Below, in pieces: positions 27,621-36,164 of a stretch of DNA of 64,000 nt. How positions within the stretch are numbered: position 1 is the first letter of the stretch; each line of letters starts with the position of its first letter. The stretch is from an uncultured Ruminococcus sp. Its GTDB lineage: Bacteria > Bacillota > Clostridia > Oscillospirales > Ruminococcaceae. Under the pieces are notes generated by a model. The model worked only from the letters and a program-made list of their open reading frames with translations. It was not told where the DNA came from and ran no database searches. The stretch lies in contig CACZPI010000143.1 in NCBI GenBank assembly GCA_902783005.1, positions 20,145-84,144 of the forward strand, read 5' to 3'. The position numbers were made by a program, and so were the translations under genes.

Positions 27621-29525
27621 ATGAAGGAAAGAAAACGGCTGGCCGTACTCATGACCAATGTCAGCCAGCGCTACCAGCAGCTGCTTCTGGAAGGGATCCA
27701 GAAACAGGCCTTTGCACTTGATTATGACGTGGCAGTCTTTACACCGTTCATGTGTCACGATACCCTGAGCGAATACCAGCGCGGAGAGAACTGCATTTAC
27801 TCCCTCCCGCATTATGCATCCTTCGATGCCGTACTGTATGCACCGTGCTCGTTTTATAATGACAACGCCCGTGCCATTGTCGAAAATTCCTTCCGGAACT
27901 GCGGCAGGCCGGTGATCGCACTTGAAAGCGACAGCGAGGAATGGAACGGCATCATGATGGATGACCGCAGCGCCTTTGAATGCGTTACCGCGCACCTGAT
28001 CGAAACACACAGTCTGCGGCATATTCTTTGCCTGACCGGATTTGAAGGCAATCTCCAGGCAGAACGACGTGCGCAGGGCTACCGCGACGCTATGGAAAAG
28101 CATGGCCTTCCCGTAGAGGACGGCTGGGTCATTTACGGGGATTTCTGGACATCTGCCGCCGAAGCACTTGCAGAAGAGATTGCTTCCGGCAAGATCGAAC
28201 GTCCGGAGGGCGTGATCTGCTGCTGTGACAAGGTCGCCCTCACCCTCTGCAACCGGCTGATCGAGCTGGGCGTCCGGGTACCGCAGGACATTCTCATCAT
28301 GGGGTATGATGCGGGAGATGAAGCAGAGGAAAACGTTCCCTCGCTGACGACCTATGTACCGCCTGTTTCCTACATGGGCGTGGAGGGTGTGCTGCGGGCG
28401 CATCTGCTCATTACCGGACAGCAGGCAGAACCCGTCATGCGGGATCGCGGACGGCTCATTCCTGCGGAAAGCTGCGGCTGCGGCAAGGATTTTCTCCGGA
28501 AATTCGAGGAGCGGCAGCAGGAGATCCACAATACCGAGGAATTCCGCAAGCTCTTCGAGGATGTCCCGATGGCGGAAAAGCTCAATTCCACGACCACCCT
28601 CAACGAGCTGCTTGAAAAGATCATGGATCATTTCTACCTCATCAACGGCTGGCGGGACTGGTATCTGTGCCTGTGCGACCAGTGGGACGATCTGTCCATG
28701 AATACCGGCAACAGCGCCGATTACGACCATTACACCGACAAAATGCACCTGCGCATTACCTGCACCGATCAGGTCGGGCGGATCGTTGACGAACCGTTTG
28801 ACCTGCAAGACCTCCTGCCCGCGCTGCATGAGAAGTGCAGCCGGCCGCGCACCTTCTTCTTTACGCCGCTGCATTTCAATGAGCGCTGCTTCGGGTATGC
28901 CGCCCTCGGCCTCGGTGAGCGCACCGTCAGCTTTGATGCACTCTACCATAGCTGGACGCGCAATCTCAACAATGCACTCGAATTCATGCGCATCCGCAAT
29001 AATATGAACAGCATCAACCAGCGTCTTCTCGCCTCCTCGATGCGTGATGCCCTCACGGGCATCTACAACCGGCAGGGCTTCAACCAGTATGCCGCCGAGA
29101 CCTTTGCAAGGGCACAGGAGCTCCCCGGAAAGATGCTGCTTGTCATTGCCGCGGATCTTGACTGTCTGAAGGTCATCAACGATACCTACGGCCATGTGGA
29201 GGGTGACAACGCCATCAGCATTGTGGCAAATGCGCTCAATACCTGCGCGGAATGCGGCGAGATCTGTGCGCGAACCGGCGGCGATGAATTTCTGGTCATC
29301 GGCTGCGCGGCATACACCGAAGAGCTTGCAGAGGAATACATCTGCTATATCCAGCGCTACCTCGAACGCTACAACGCCGCCTCCGGCAAGCCCTACCAGG
29401 TCGAGGCCAGCATCGGCTATGTCCTGCGGCAAGTCACGGCAGAAGATCTGCTCCAGCCGATCCTTGACGAGGCGGATTCCCTCATGTACGCCAACAAGGT
29501 GGCACGCAAGAAAAACAGAGAGTAA
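27621..29525 (+). CDS. LacI-type sensor domain fused to GGDEF diguanylate cyclase
   Basis: Residues ~1-290 resemble the sugar-binding half of LacI/GalR regulators (RLAVLMTNVSQRYQQLLLEG, then HILCLTGFEGNLQAERRAQG, GVICCCDKVALTLCNRLIEL, DILIMGYDAGDEAEENVPSL) but the DNA-binding helix-turn-helix is absent. A middle region (~300-465) is unassigned. The C-terminal ~165 residues are a GGDEF domain with LTGIYNRQGF, DLDCLKVINDTYGHVEGDNA and intact RTGGDEF. The inhibitory RxxD site is not present. No signal peptide or membrane segment, so cytoplasmic. The predicted role is c-di-GMP synthesis set by an internal sugar ligand. From the ATG at 27621 (AAAGGGGG site) it has 634 residues. A GH9 gene follows 54 nt downstream without a clear terminator. 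Confidence 0.85.
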   Translation: MKERKRLAVLMTNVSQRYQQLLLEGIQKQAFALDYDVAVFTPFMCHDTLSEYQRGENCIYSLPHYASFDAVLYAPCSFYNDNARAIVENSFRNCGRPVIALESDSEEWNGIMMDDRSAFECVTAHLIETHSLRHILCLTGFEGNLQAERRAQGYRDAMEKHGLPVEDGWVIYGDFWTSAAEALAEEIASGKIERPEGVICCCDKVALTLCNRLIELGVRVPQDILIMGYDAGDEAEENVPSLTTYVPPVSYMGVEGVLRAHLLITGQQAEPVMRDRGRLIPAESCGCGKDFLRKFEERQQEIHNTEEFRKLFEDVPMAEKLNSTTTLNELLEKIMDHFYLINGWRDWYLCLCDQWDDLSMNTGNSADYDHYTDKMHLRITCTDQVGRIVDEPFDLQDLLPALHEKCSRPRTFFFTPLHFNERCFGYAALGLGERTVSFDALYHSWTRNLNNALEFMRIRNNMNSINQRLLASSMRDALTGIYNRQGFNQYAAETFARAQELPGKMLLVIAADLDCLKVINDTYGHVEGDNAISIVANALNTCAECGEICARTGGDEFLVIGCAAYTEELAEEYICYIQRYLERYNAASGKPYQVEASIGYVLRQVTAEDLLQPILDEADSLMYANKVARKKNRE

Positions 29526-29579
29526 CCGGGATCACCCGTTACCATAGAAAGAAATCATTTCAGGAAAGGAAGAGGATTT

Positions 29580-32372
29580 ATGAAGAAGCATCTCCAAAGG
29601 CTGCTTGCTGCCGGGGCAGCGTTCTCTGTGCTTGTGCAGAGCAGTGCGCTGACTGCATTTGCAGGCGAGCAGCTCGGACAGTCGGATTTCTCGGAGGGTG
29701 TGGGTCTGCCGTGGCACATCTGTGAATCGGCGACCGGCAAGATGGATTTTTCCATTGACGGGGGCACCTACAACATTACCGTCGTCAACCCCGGCGGCCG
29801 CTCGAACGGCGGCGAGGATCGCTGGGACTGCCAGTTCCGGCATCGCAATCTGACACTCACCTCCGGCCATACCTACCGCATGACTTACAGCGTATGGGCA
29901 AGCAATTCCGGCTGGCTCTATACCAAGATCGGAGACATGACCAATGACGATGCAGAGCTCTGGCATTCCAACGGCAATATGCTGAATATGACCTACACTG
30001 AGAATGCCTCCCAGGCGGACATCGAATCCGCACTCCGTTCCGCACAGCCGAACGGCCAGTGGGGCGATTACAATGCATGGCAGGGCGTCAACATCAACGG
30101 CAACCAGTGGAACACCTTTGCATACGAATTCACCCTTGGCTCGAACGGCGAACGTGCCTCCTCGGCATCGGGCACCGGCGAATGGACATTCCATTTCGGC
30201 GGCGACGGCGAATACACGCCCTCTGTCTGCTTCCCTGCCGGCACGGAGCTGAAATTCGATAACCTGGTGCTGCTCGATATGACCGACGACAGCAATGATT
30301 ATGTGGCCGAGCCCAAGTGGCAGCGTGCGGAGGTGCTGACGAATCAGGTCGGCTACTTCCCGAATCTCGCCAAAAAGGCCACGCTCCTGTCCACCTCCGA
30401 CAAGCCCGTGAAATTTGAGGTGAAGGATGCCTCCGGCAAGACGGTTTATGACGGTGAATCGGCTGTTCACGGCTTCGATGCGGATTCCGGGGATACAGTG
30501 CATATTCTGGATTTCTCCGCGCTCAATGACGAGGGCACCTACACCATCGTTACCGCAGACGGCGCGGAAAGCCGCGAATTTTCGGTCGGCATTCTTGATA
30601 CCTATTCCGGGATGCTCTATGACGCGCTGAATTATTTCTATCAGAACCGCTCCGGTATTGCGATCGAATCCCAGTACATCACCTCCGGCGATGCCGCTTC
30701 CCTGGCGCGTGCGGCAGGACACACCTCCGATATTGCGACGATCGAACAGACCTGGGGCTATTCCGCTTCCTCCGGCACGCAGGATGTGACCGGCGGCTGG
30801 TATGATGCGGGCGACCACGGTAAATATGTCGTCAACGGCGGCATTTCCCTGTGGCTGATGCAGAATGAATATGAGCGTGCCATGCTGCGCGGCGAGGATG
30901 CAGCCTATGCAGACGGCTCCATGAATATTCCGGAAAATAACAACGGCTATCCCGACCTGCTCGATGAAGCACGGTATGAGATGGAATGGATGCTCAAAAT
31001 GATCGTCAAGGACGGCGACTGCAAGGACATGGTCTACCACAAGGTGCATGACATCAAGTGGACTGCACTGGCGGTAGCACCGGCAGACGATCCGGAGGAG
31101 CGCATTCTCAAGCCCCCGACAACGGCAGCGACCCTGAATCTGGCTGCCTGCGCTGCACAGAGCAGCCGTCTCTGGCAGGACTATGATGCAGCGTTTGCGG
31201 ACGAATGCCTGACGGCTGCGAAAAACGCCTATGAAGCGGCAAAGAAGCATCCGGAAATGTATGCACCCCTTGACGAATCCGTCGGCGGCGGTGCCTACGG
31301 TGACGATGATGCACAGGACGAATTTTACTGGGCAGCCTGCGAGCTGTATGCAGCGACCGGAGACAAGACGTATCTCGACGATGCGAAATCCTCCCGGTTT
31401 GCACTGGATATTCCGAGCGAGCTCAACGGCGGCGAATCCGTCGGCATTGTCGGTTCCTTTGACTGGGGACACACGGCGGCACTCGGCTCCCTGACGCTGC
31501 TGCTGCACCGGGATGATCTGGCAGAAGCCGATGCCTCCACGCTCGAGGATCATCTGAAAACGACTGCCGATTACTTTGTCAGTCTGGAAAATGCACAGGG
31601 CTACGGTCTTCCCTACGGGCCGAGCACGATCAGCTATGCCGACAGCGACAAGGGCTATGTCTGGGGCTCCAATTCCTTTGTTGCCGATAATGCGATCATT
31701 CTGGCATATGCCTACGACCTCAACGGCAATACCGATTACCTCAACGGTGTGGCATCTGCAATGGACTACCTCCTTGGCCGCAATCCGATGGATTATTCCT
31801 ATGTGACCGGCTACGGCACCCATGCAGTACAGTATCCGCATCACAGATGGTGGTCGAATCTCCTTTCCGATTCCTTCCCGAAGGCACCGTGCGGCGTTCT
31901 GGTCGGAGGCCCGAATTCCGGCATGGAGGATCCGTGGGTACAGGGCAGCGGATGGAAAAAGGGACAGATCGCCCCGCAGAAATGCTACATGGATCACATC
32001 GAAGCATGGTCGGTCAACGAATGCACGATCAACTGGAATACCCCGCTTGCCTGGCTGACCTCGTACCTGTGTGAACAGGACGGCGGGATAGTCGTCGGTG
32101 CGGTCTCCCGTGCAGCGAATACCGGCGGAAACGGCACCTCCAATTCCAAGCAGACCTATGATGAGGAGGAGGCTTCTGAGATCGCGGCAACGGCTGAGGA
32201 TTCCACCAAGCCCGCCAAGAAATCCGATGCCTCTGCCGATGAGGATGGACAGAGCGGCAGCGGATCGGGCAGCAATGTGCCCTGGATCGTCGGCGGCATT
32301 CTGGTCGGCCTGATCTCGCTGGAGATCTTCGCTTATCTGATTATCAAGATGATCCGCGGCGGCAAGAAATAA
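29580..32372 (+). CDS. Membrane-anchored GH9 cellulase (CBM4-Ig-GH9-TM)
   Basis: A 930-residue family 9 glycoside hydrolase acting on cellulose at the cell surface. Order: signal peptide (residues 1-~28, ending TAFA|GEQ); CBM4-like module ~28-235 (PWHICESATGKMDFSIDGG, GGEDRWDCQFRHRNLTL); Ig-like module ~250-340 (LTNQVGYFPNLAKKATLLS); GH9 domain ~345-835 with GGWYDAGDHGKYVVNGG, YPHHRWW and acid-region WSVNECTINWNTPLAWL; acidic Ser/Gly linker; one transmembrane helix (VPWIVGGILVGLISLEIFAY) and a short basic tail. There is no dockerin, unlike the paralogue at 57836-60856 that shares the first three modules. It follows the GGDEF gene and has its own good ribosome binding site (GGAAAGGAAGAGG). Endo- versus exo-action cannot be told by eye. 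Confidence 0.93.
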   Translation: MKKHLQRLLAAGAAFSVLVQSSALTAFAGEQLGQSDFSEGVGLPWHICESATGKMDFSIDGGTYNITVVNPGGRSNGGEDRWDCQFRHRNLTLTSGHTYRMTYSVWASNSGWLYTKIGDMTNDDAELWHSNGNMLNMTYTENASQADIESALRSAQPNGQWGDYNAWQGVNINGNQWNTFAYEFTLGSNGERASSASGTGEWTFHFGGDGEYTPSVCFPAGTELKFDNLVLLDMTDDSNDYVAEPKWQRAEVLTNQVGYFPNLAKKATLLSTSDKPVKFEVKDASGKTVYDGESAVHGFDADSGDTVHILDFSALNDEGTYTIVTADGAESREFSVGILDTYSGMLYDALNYFYQNRSGIAIESQYITSGDAASLARAAGHTSDIATIEQTWGYSASSGTQDVTGGWYDAGDHGKYVVNGGISLWLMQNEYERAMLRGEDAAYADGSMNIPENNNGYPDLLDEARYEMEWMLKMIVKDGDCKDMVYHKVHDIKWTALAVAPADDPEERILKPPTTAATLNLAACAAQSSRLWQDYDAAFADECLTAAKNAYEAAKKHPEMYAPLDESVGGGAYGDDDAQDEFYWAACELYAATGDKTYLDDAKSSRFALDIPSELNGGESVGIVGSFDWGHTAALGSLTLLLHRDDLAEADASTLEDHLKTTADYFVSLENAQGYGLPYGPSTISYADSDKGYVWGSNSFVADNAIILAYAYDLNGNTDYLNGVASAMDYLLGRNPMDYSYVTGYGTHAVQYPHHRWWSNLLSDSFPKAPCGVLVGGPNSGMEDPWVQGSGWKKGQIAPQKCYMDHIEAWSVNECTINWNTPLAWLTSYLCEQDGGIVVGAVSRAANTGGNGTSNSKQTYDEEEASEIAATAEDSTKPAKKSDASADEDGQSGSGSGSNVPWIVGGILVGLISLEIFAYLIIKMIRGGKK

Positions 32373-32378
32373 CGAATG

Positions 32379-32408
32379 AACCTGCTGGATGCTTCCAGCA
32401 GGTTTTTT
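32379..32408 (+). terminator. Intrinsic terminator after anchored GH9 gene
   Basis: AACCTGCTGG (32379-32388) and CCAGCAGGTT (32395-32404), loop ATGCTT, followed by T residues to 32408. Confidence 0.93.
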
Positions 32409-32418
32409 CTTCCACCCC

Positions 32419-32447
32419 TTGACAAATGCAATTTGATTTGTTATAAT
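32419..32447 (+). promoter_or_regulatory. Promoter of gpx-ohrR
   Basis: TTGACA (32419-32424) and TATAAT (32442-32447) with a 17-bp spacer, beginning only 11 nt after the preceding terminator. Confidence 0.9.
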
Positions 32448-32450
32448 TAG

Positions 32451-32462
32451 ATTGTATTCAAT
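32451..32462. promoter_or_regulatory. Candidate OhrR operator at the start point
   Basis: ATTG-TATT-CAAT is a small dyad just after the -10 box, where a MarR-family repressor would block initiation. It resembles the AT-rich boxes bound by OhrR, but the match is short. Confidence 0.3.
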
Positions 32463-32493
32463 TCGTTTGTATCACATAGAAAGGAGCATTCCT

Positions 32494-32967
32494 ATGCGTA
32501 TCTACGATTTTATCATGAAGGACACCCAGGGCGCAGACGTATCTCTTTCCGAATATGAAGGCAAGGTGCTGCTCATCGTCAACACTGCCACCGGATGCGG
32601 CTTTACACCGCAGTATGAGGGGCTGCAGAAGCTCTATGAGGAATACAAGGATCAGGGACTTGTGATCCTCGATTTCCCCTGCAACCAGTTCGGGCATCAG
32701 GCGCCGGGTACCAACGAAGAGATCGTGAGCTTCTGCCAGCGCAAATACAAGGTATCCTTTCCGCAGTTTGCCAAGATCGAGGTCAACGGTGCCAATGCGG
32801 CGCCCCTGTACAAGTTTCTGAAGGAGCAGCAGGGCGGCGTCCTCGGGAATAACATCAAGTGGAATTTCACGAAATTCCTGGTCAACCGGGACGGTGAGGT
32901 GGTTGACCGCTTTGCGCCGACAGTCACTCCGGAGAAGCTGGAGGATCGGATCAGGGAGGTGCTGTGA
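32494..32967 (+). CDS. Glutathione peroxidase-family thiol peroxidase
   Basis: Reduces hydroperoxides; in bacteria without glutathione these proteins usually take electrons from thioredoxin. The 157-residue product shows NTATGCGFTPQYEGLQKLYE with the peroxidatic Cys (not selenocysteine), VILDFPCNQFGHQAPGTNEE with the likely resolving-region Cys, and WNFTKFLVNRDG. The ATG at 32494 follows AAAGGAG. The OhrR-type regulator starts 1 nt after its stop, so the two are an operon for peroxide defence in an anaerobe. Confidence 0.94.
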   Translation: MRIYDFIMKDTQGADVSLSEYEGKVLLIVNTATGCGFTPQYEGLQKLYEEYKDQGLVILDFPCNQFGHQAPGTNEEIVSFCQRKYKVSFPQFAKIEVNGANAAPLYKFLKEQQGGVLGNNIKWNFTKFLVNRDGEVVDRFAPTVTPEKLEDRIREVL

Positions 32968-32968
32968 G

Positions 32969-33421
32969 ATGGCAGATCGTCCGGAATATGAGATGCTTTC
33001 GCTGAAAAATCAGCTTTGCTTTCCGCTGTATGCCTGTTCACGGGAGATCATCAAGCGGTATCATCCGTTTCTGGTCAAGCTCGATCTGACCTATACCCAG
33101 TACATTACCATGATGGTCGTCTGGGAGGAGCGCTGCATCAGCGTCAAGGAGCTCGGACAGCGGCTCTATCTGGATTCGGGAACACTCACGCCCGTCCTGA
33201 AGGCACTCGAGGCCAAGGCGCTGATCACCCGCCGGCGTTCTCCGGAGGATGAGCGGGTGCTTCTGGCAGAGGTCACCGAAGCGGGTATGCTGCTTCGTGA
33301 GGAAGCGCTTGCCATTCCTCCGGCCATGGCGGGCTGCGTGCAGCTCACCCCGGAGGAAGCCGCCGAGCTGTACCGGCTGCTGTACAAGGTGCTTGGCAAG
33401 GACACGACAAAGCCTGAATAA
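32969..33421 (+). CDS. ohrR: OhrR-type MarR-family peroxide-sensing repressor
   Basis: Winged-helix repressor of 150 residues. The sequence LKNQLCFPLYACSREIIKRY with Cys at residue 17, followed by LDLTYTQYITMMVVWEE, is the signature of OhrR, whose reactive cysteine is oxidised by organic hydroperoxides and releases DNA. The DNA-binding part is VKELGQRLYLDSGTLTPVLK with wing RRRSPEDERVLL. A second Cys (ACS) is near. OhrR normally partners Ohr; here its partner is a glutathione peroxidase. The start ATG at 32969 is coupled to the gpx stop. Confidence 0.9.
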   Translation: MADRPEYEMLSLKNQLCFPLYACSREIIKRYHPFLVKLDLTYTQYITMMVVWEERCISVKELGQRLYLDSGTLTPVLKALEAKALITRRRSPEDERVLLAEVTEAGMLLREEALAIPPAMAGCVQLTPEEAAELYRLLYKVLGKDTTKPE

Positions 33422-33422
33422 C

Positions 33423-33453
33423 ACAAATGCCACCCATTTCGGGTGGCATTTGT
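33423..33453. terminator. Bidirectional terminator between ohrR and epimerase
   Basis: ACAAATGCCACCC (33423-33435) and GGGTGGCATTTGT (33441-33453) form a perfect 13-bp stem. It ends two convergent genes. T-rich ends are short on both sides, so efficiency is uncertain. Confidence 0.8.
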
Positions 33454-33454
33454 A

Positions 33455-34408
33455 TTACTTGGTGTTTTTGACCGTCCAGCGGAAGGAGCAGTATTTCGAC
33501 GCCTTCTGAATATCAAACATGTTGTTGGACAGAATGCGTGTAAAATCAAGGAAACGGTAATTTTCCTTCTGTTCCTTGTTGCCGATCATATTCTTGATGG
33601 CACTGAGGCTGGTATTCGGAGGATTGCGCTGCAGAACAACGCCGATACGATGGTTCTCCTTCATGTATTCGATGATCTCCGAAGCCATCGTCAGGTTCTT
33701 ATCCGCCATGTTGTAGGTGCCGCTGTAACTGTGATCCTCTGCCGACTGTACGAAGGTCAGCAGGAAATCTACCAGATTGTGTACGCAGCACATGTGGAAT
33801 CCATACTCACCGGTACGATAGATGAACTTGGTGTTGTCCTTCGGATCGGTGATCTTTGCCTCAAGATTGCCGGCGAAATTCTTGGTATACACCGGAGCGA
33901 CACGCACAATTGCGATCATCATGCCGCGGGCACGGCCGATGTCCTTGATCATGGTCTGCTCGGCATCATACTTGAGCTTGGCATAATTGGTGACGGGCTT
34001 GATGAAGTCGTCCTCTCGCAGCGGTTCGCGCGTCTTGGGCATCTGGTACACCTGCGTCGTGCTGATGAGAATGAACTGCTCTACATCGTGCGCGATGGCA
34101 AAACGGTAGATAAATGCATCACACGCCGCACTCTCCCGCACCTGTGCCTCGGTGATGATGTGACCGATGTCATTATCAACCGTATCGGCCAGATGGATCA
34201 CCGTATTGAACTGGTGCTTCTCGAAGACGTCAGCATATTTGCCCTTTTCTGTCGGAGCTGCCTCATAAAAGGTAAAATGCTCCTTGCCCATATTGTAATC
34301 GCTTGGCTGACGGTCTATGGCCACAACCTCACAGCCCTTTTTCAGAAAGCCGGAGCACACATGATCGCCGATCATGCCGCATCCGCCGGTAACCAGAACT
34401 TTTCTCAT
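33455..34408 (-). CDS. NAD-dependent epimerase/dehydratase
   Basis: Extended short-chain dehydrogenase of 317 residues, probably acting on a nucleotide sugar. It starts with the NAD-binding KVLVTGGCGMIGDHVCSGFL and an acidic residue after strand two (VVAIDRQ). The catalytic region is FILISTTQVYQMPKTREPLR followed by Tyr-x3-Lys in NYAKLKYDAEQ. Substrate is not evident. It stands alone with its own promoter; the closest genes are the OhrR unit (convergent) and an orphan solute-binding lipoprotein. The start ATG at 34408 follows GGGAGG. Confidence 0.88.
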   Translation of the reverse strand: MRKVLVTGGCGMIGDHVCSGFLKKGCEVVAIDRQPSDYNMGKEHFTFYEAAPTEKGKYADVFEKHQFNTVIHLADTVDNDIGHIITEAQVRESAACDAFIYRFAIAHDVEQFILISTTQVYQMPKTREPLREDDFIKPVTNYAKLKYDAEQTMIKDIGRARGMMIAIVRVAPVYTKNFAGNLEAKITDPKDNTKFIYRTGEYGFHMCCVHNLVDFLLTFVQSAEDHSYSGTYNMADKNLTMASEIIEYMKENHRIGVVLQRNPPNTSLSAIKNMIGNKEQKENYRFLDFTRILSNNMFDIQKASKYCSFRWTVKNTK

Positions 34409-34449
34409 AGAGCCATGCCTCCCGTGATCAGAATACTATTGTTATTATT

Positions 34450-34478
34450 ATTATAACATGTTACCAAGGGGAAATCAA
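34450..34478 (-). promoter_or_regulatory. Promoter of the epimerase gene
   Basis: TTGATT (34473-34478 on the minus strand) and TATAAT (34450-34455), 17-bp spacer. The -10 is followed by further AAT repeats (TATAATAATAAT). Confidence 0.75.
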
Positions 34479-34531
34479 GTACAAATTGTGAATAATAACG
34501 AAAATTTAAGAAAGTTCAGACTTTTTGTGTC

Positions 34532-34569
34532 AAAATCCATCCGGACAGCACCGGAATTGTGCTGTCCGG
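34532..34569 (-). terminator. Terminator after solute-binding protein gene
   Basis: CCGGACAGCAC (34541-34551) and GTGCTGTCCGG (34559-34569), perfect 11-bp stem, with ATTTTG on the minus-strand exit. Confidence 0.85.
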
Positions 34570-34584
34570 AGGCGTTTTGATTGG

Positions 34585-36018
34585 TTAGCTGTTGTTCGCG
34601 TCGTCGATCATGGTCTGTACAGGCTCCTTGATCTGTGCCAGGCTCTCATTCCACGGAGTGCCCTTGCCTGCCGCACGAACGCCGTATTCGCTCGAATCCA
34701 GCATATCTGCCAGGTCTGTGGAAACACCGGCCTTGAAGTCGATCACGCCATGTTCCAGCGCCATTTCGTCCATGGTGTTCTTCATCTCGATCATTTCCTC
34801 AGTCCAGGAATAGTCGTCCACGAACTGCTGATCGGCAATTGCCTTGATGTCGTCGTTGAGCATGGTCAGGCGCTTGCAATCGAGGAACTTGGCCACGCCG
34901 ACCGGGTTGCCGCCGCCCTTGACGAAGCAGTAGGATTCCATATTGGCCGGAATGTAGTATTCGTCAGCCTCCGGATCCTTCGGCAGCGGTACGAACATGC
35001 AGTCCTCACCATAGGTCACCTGCCAGCCGGTCTGAACGCCCTTGAGATTGGTCTCGTTGGCAACGCCGTACAGACCCCACAGGCCGATCAGATAGAACAG
35101 CTCCTTGCCCTCGCCCATGTATTCGCGGTGCTCGCTCCAGCCGAAATCACCGTTACCGATGGCGATGCAGTTCTTGTTGTACAAGTCGTACAGGTAGTTC
35201 TGGACGCGCTCAATATTGGAATCCGCCAGGTTGCTGACCAGCTTGCCGTCCTCAAGGCCGACATACGGAACGCCGACCGTACCGGACAGACCGGATTCAA
35301 ACCACCAGCCGTCCAGGCCGTACTTCTGGTTTTCGGGATCAACGAACTTTTCGAGCATCTCCTCGAAAACATCCCATGTCCACTCGCCGTCCTCAAACAT
35401 TTCCTTCGGATCGTCGAAGCCGAGCTCCTCGACCGTCTTGCGGTTGTAAACAACAGCGCAGTTGTCACCGGTGAGCTGGGTTACTGCCATGTAGTGGTCA
35501 TTGCCCCAGGCAATGGAATCATTGACATCCTTGATGTCCTTCCAGAGGTCGGAATCCAGATCAATGTACTCGTCATACGGTACGAACATGCCGCGGATGG
35601 CACCCTTCGGGAATGCGTCAAAGTTGCCGGCATAGAAGAAGTCGATGCCCTCATCGGAATTGATATAGTTGGCGAGCTGATCGTAGCGCTCGGCATAGAT
35701 GCAGTTGTACCACTTGATCTCGCCGCCGTAGCGCTCCTGGAAGATGGCAAGCTCCGTCGGGGTGGATTTGCCGGTGCCGTCGGGATTGATGTCCCAGTCA
35801 GACAGCCACTTGATGGTCTTGTTGTCGCCGAGGTCGCCGGTCAGACGCTCATCGGCAGCGGCAAGGGATGCGACCTCCTCGCGGGTCTTGGAATCCATCT
35901 CCTTTGCGGAGAAATCCGGCTCAGAGACGCTGTTTGCCGAGCCGCCTGCGCAGCCGACGAATCCCATACACAGGGCACTTGCGAGAAGTGCAGAAAGAAC
36001 GCGCTTGAAATTTCTCAT
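34585..36018 (-). CDS. Extracellular solute-binding lipoprotein (family 1)
   Basis: Substrate-binding component of a sugar-type ABC transporter, anchored outside the membrane. From the ATG at 36018 (site AGGAG) the 477-residue protein has a lipoprotein signal MRNFKRVLSALLASALCMG with lipobox FVGC. The mature part has features of carbohydrate-binding proteins (FQERYGGEIKWYNC, NSDEGIDFFYAGNFDAFPKG, EDGEWTWDVFEEMLEKF, NLADSNIERVQNYLYDLYNK). An ORF extension upstream crosses the promoter and is rejected. No permease or ATPase gene is adjacent, so it must share a transporter encoded elsewhere or act as a sensor/binding protein. Ligand unknown. Confidence 0.88.
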   Translation of the reverse strand: MRNFKRVLSALLASALCMGFVGCAGGSANSVSEPDFSAKEMDSKTREEVASLAAADERLTGDLGDNKTIKWLSDWDINPDGTGKSTPTELAIFQERYGGEIKWYNCIYAERYDQLANYINSDEGIDFFYAGNFDAFPKGAIRGMFVPYDEYIDLDSDLWKDIKDVNDSIAWGNDHYMAVTQLTGDNCAVVYNRKTVEELGFDDPKEMFEDGEWTWDVFEEMLEKFVDPENQKYGLDGWWFESGLSGTVGVPYVGLEDGKLVSNLADSNIERVQNYLYDLYNKNCIAIGNGDFGWSEHREYMGEGKELFYLIGLWGLYGVANETNLKGVQTGWQVTYGEDCMFVPLPKDPEADEYYIPANMESYCFVKGGGNPVGVAKFLDCKRLTMLNDDIKAIADQQFVDDYSWTEEMIEMKNTMDEMALEHGVIDFKAGVSTDLADMLDSSEYGVRAAGKGTPWNESLAQIKEPVQTMIDDANNS

Positions 36019-36073
36019 AGGTATACTCCTGTCTCCCGTTGTGCGGGTAAAAATGGACATAATCAATGGTATT

Positions 36074-36102
36074 ATTATACCACAAATTGTACAGAATTGC
36101 AA
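36074..36102 (-). promoter_or_regulatory. Promoter of solute-binding protein gene
   Basis: TTGCAA (36097-36102) and TATAAT (36074-36079) with a 17-bp spacer on the minus strand; about 55 nt of leader follow. Confidence 0.82.
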
Positions 36103-36164
36103 GACACCAATTTGCACGATTTTCTGTTCCGATTTGCACAGATATGCACAAAAACGGCGCTTTT

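Noticed and set aside
29520-29545. Hairpin at the end of the sensor/GGDEF gene (GTAACCGGG ATCA CCCGTTAC)
   Set aside because: It overlaps the stop codon, has a bulge and no T-run, so it is not called a terminator.
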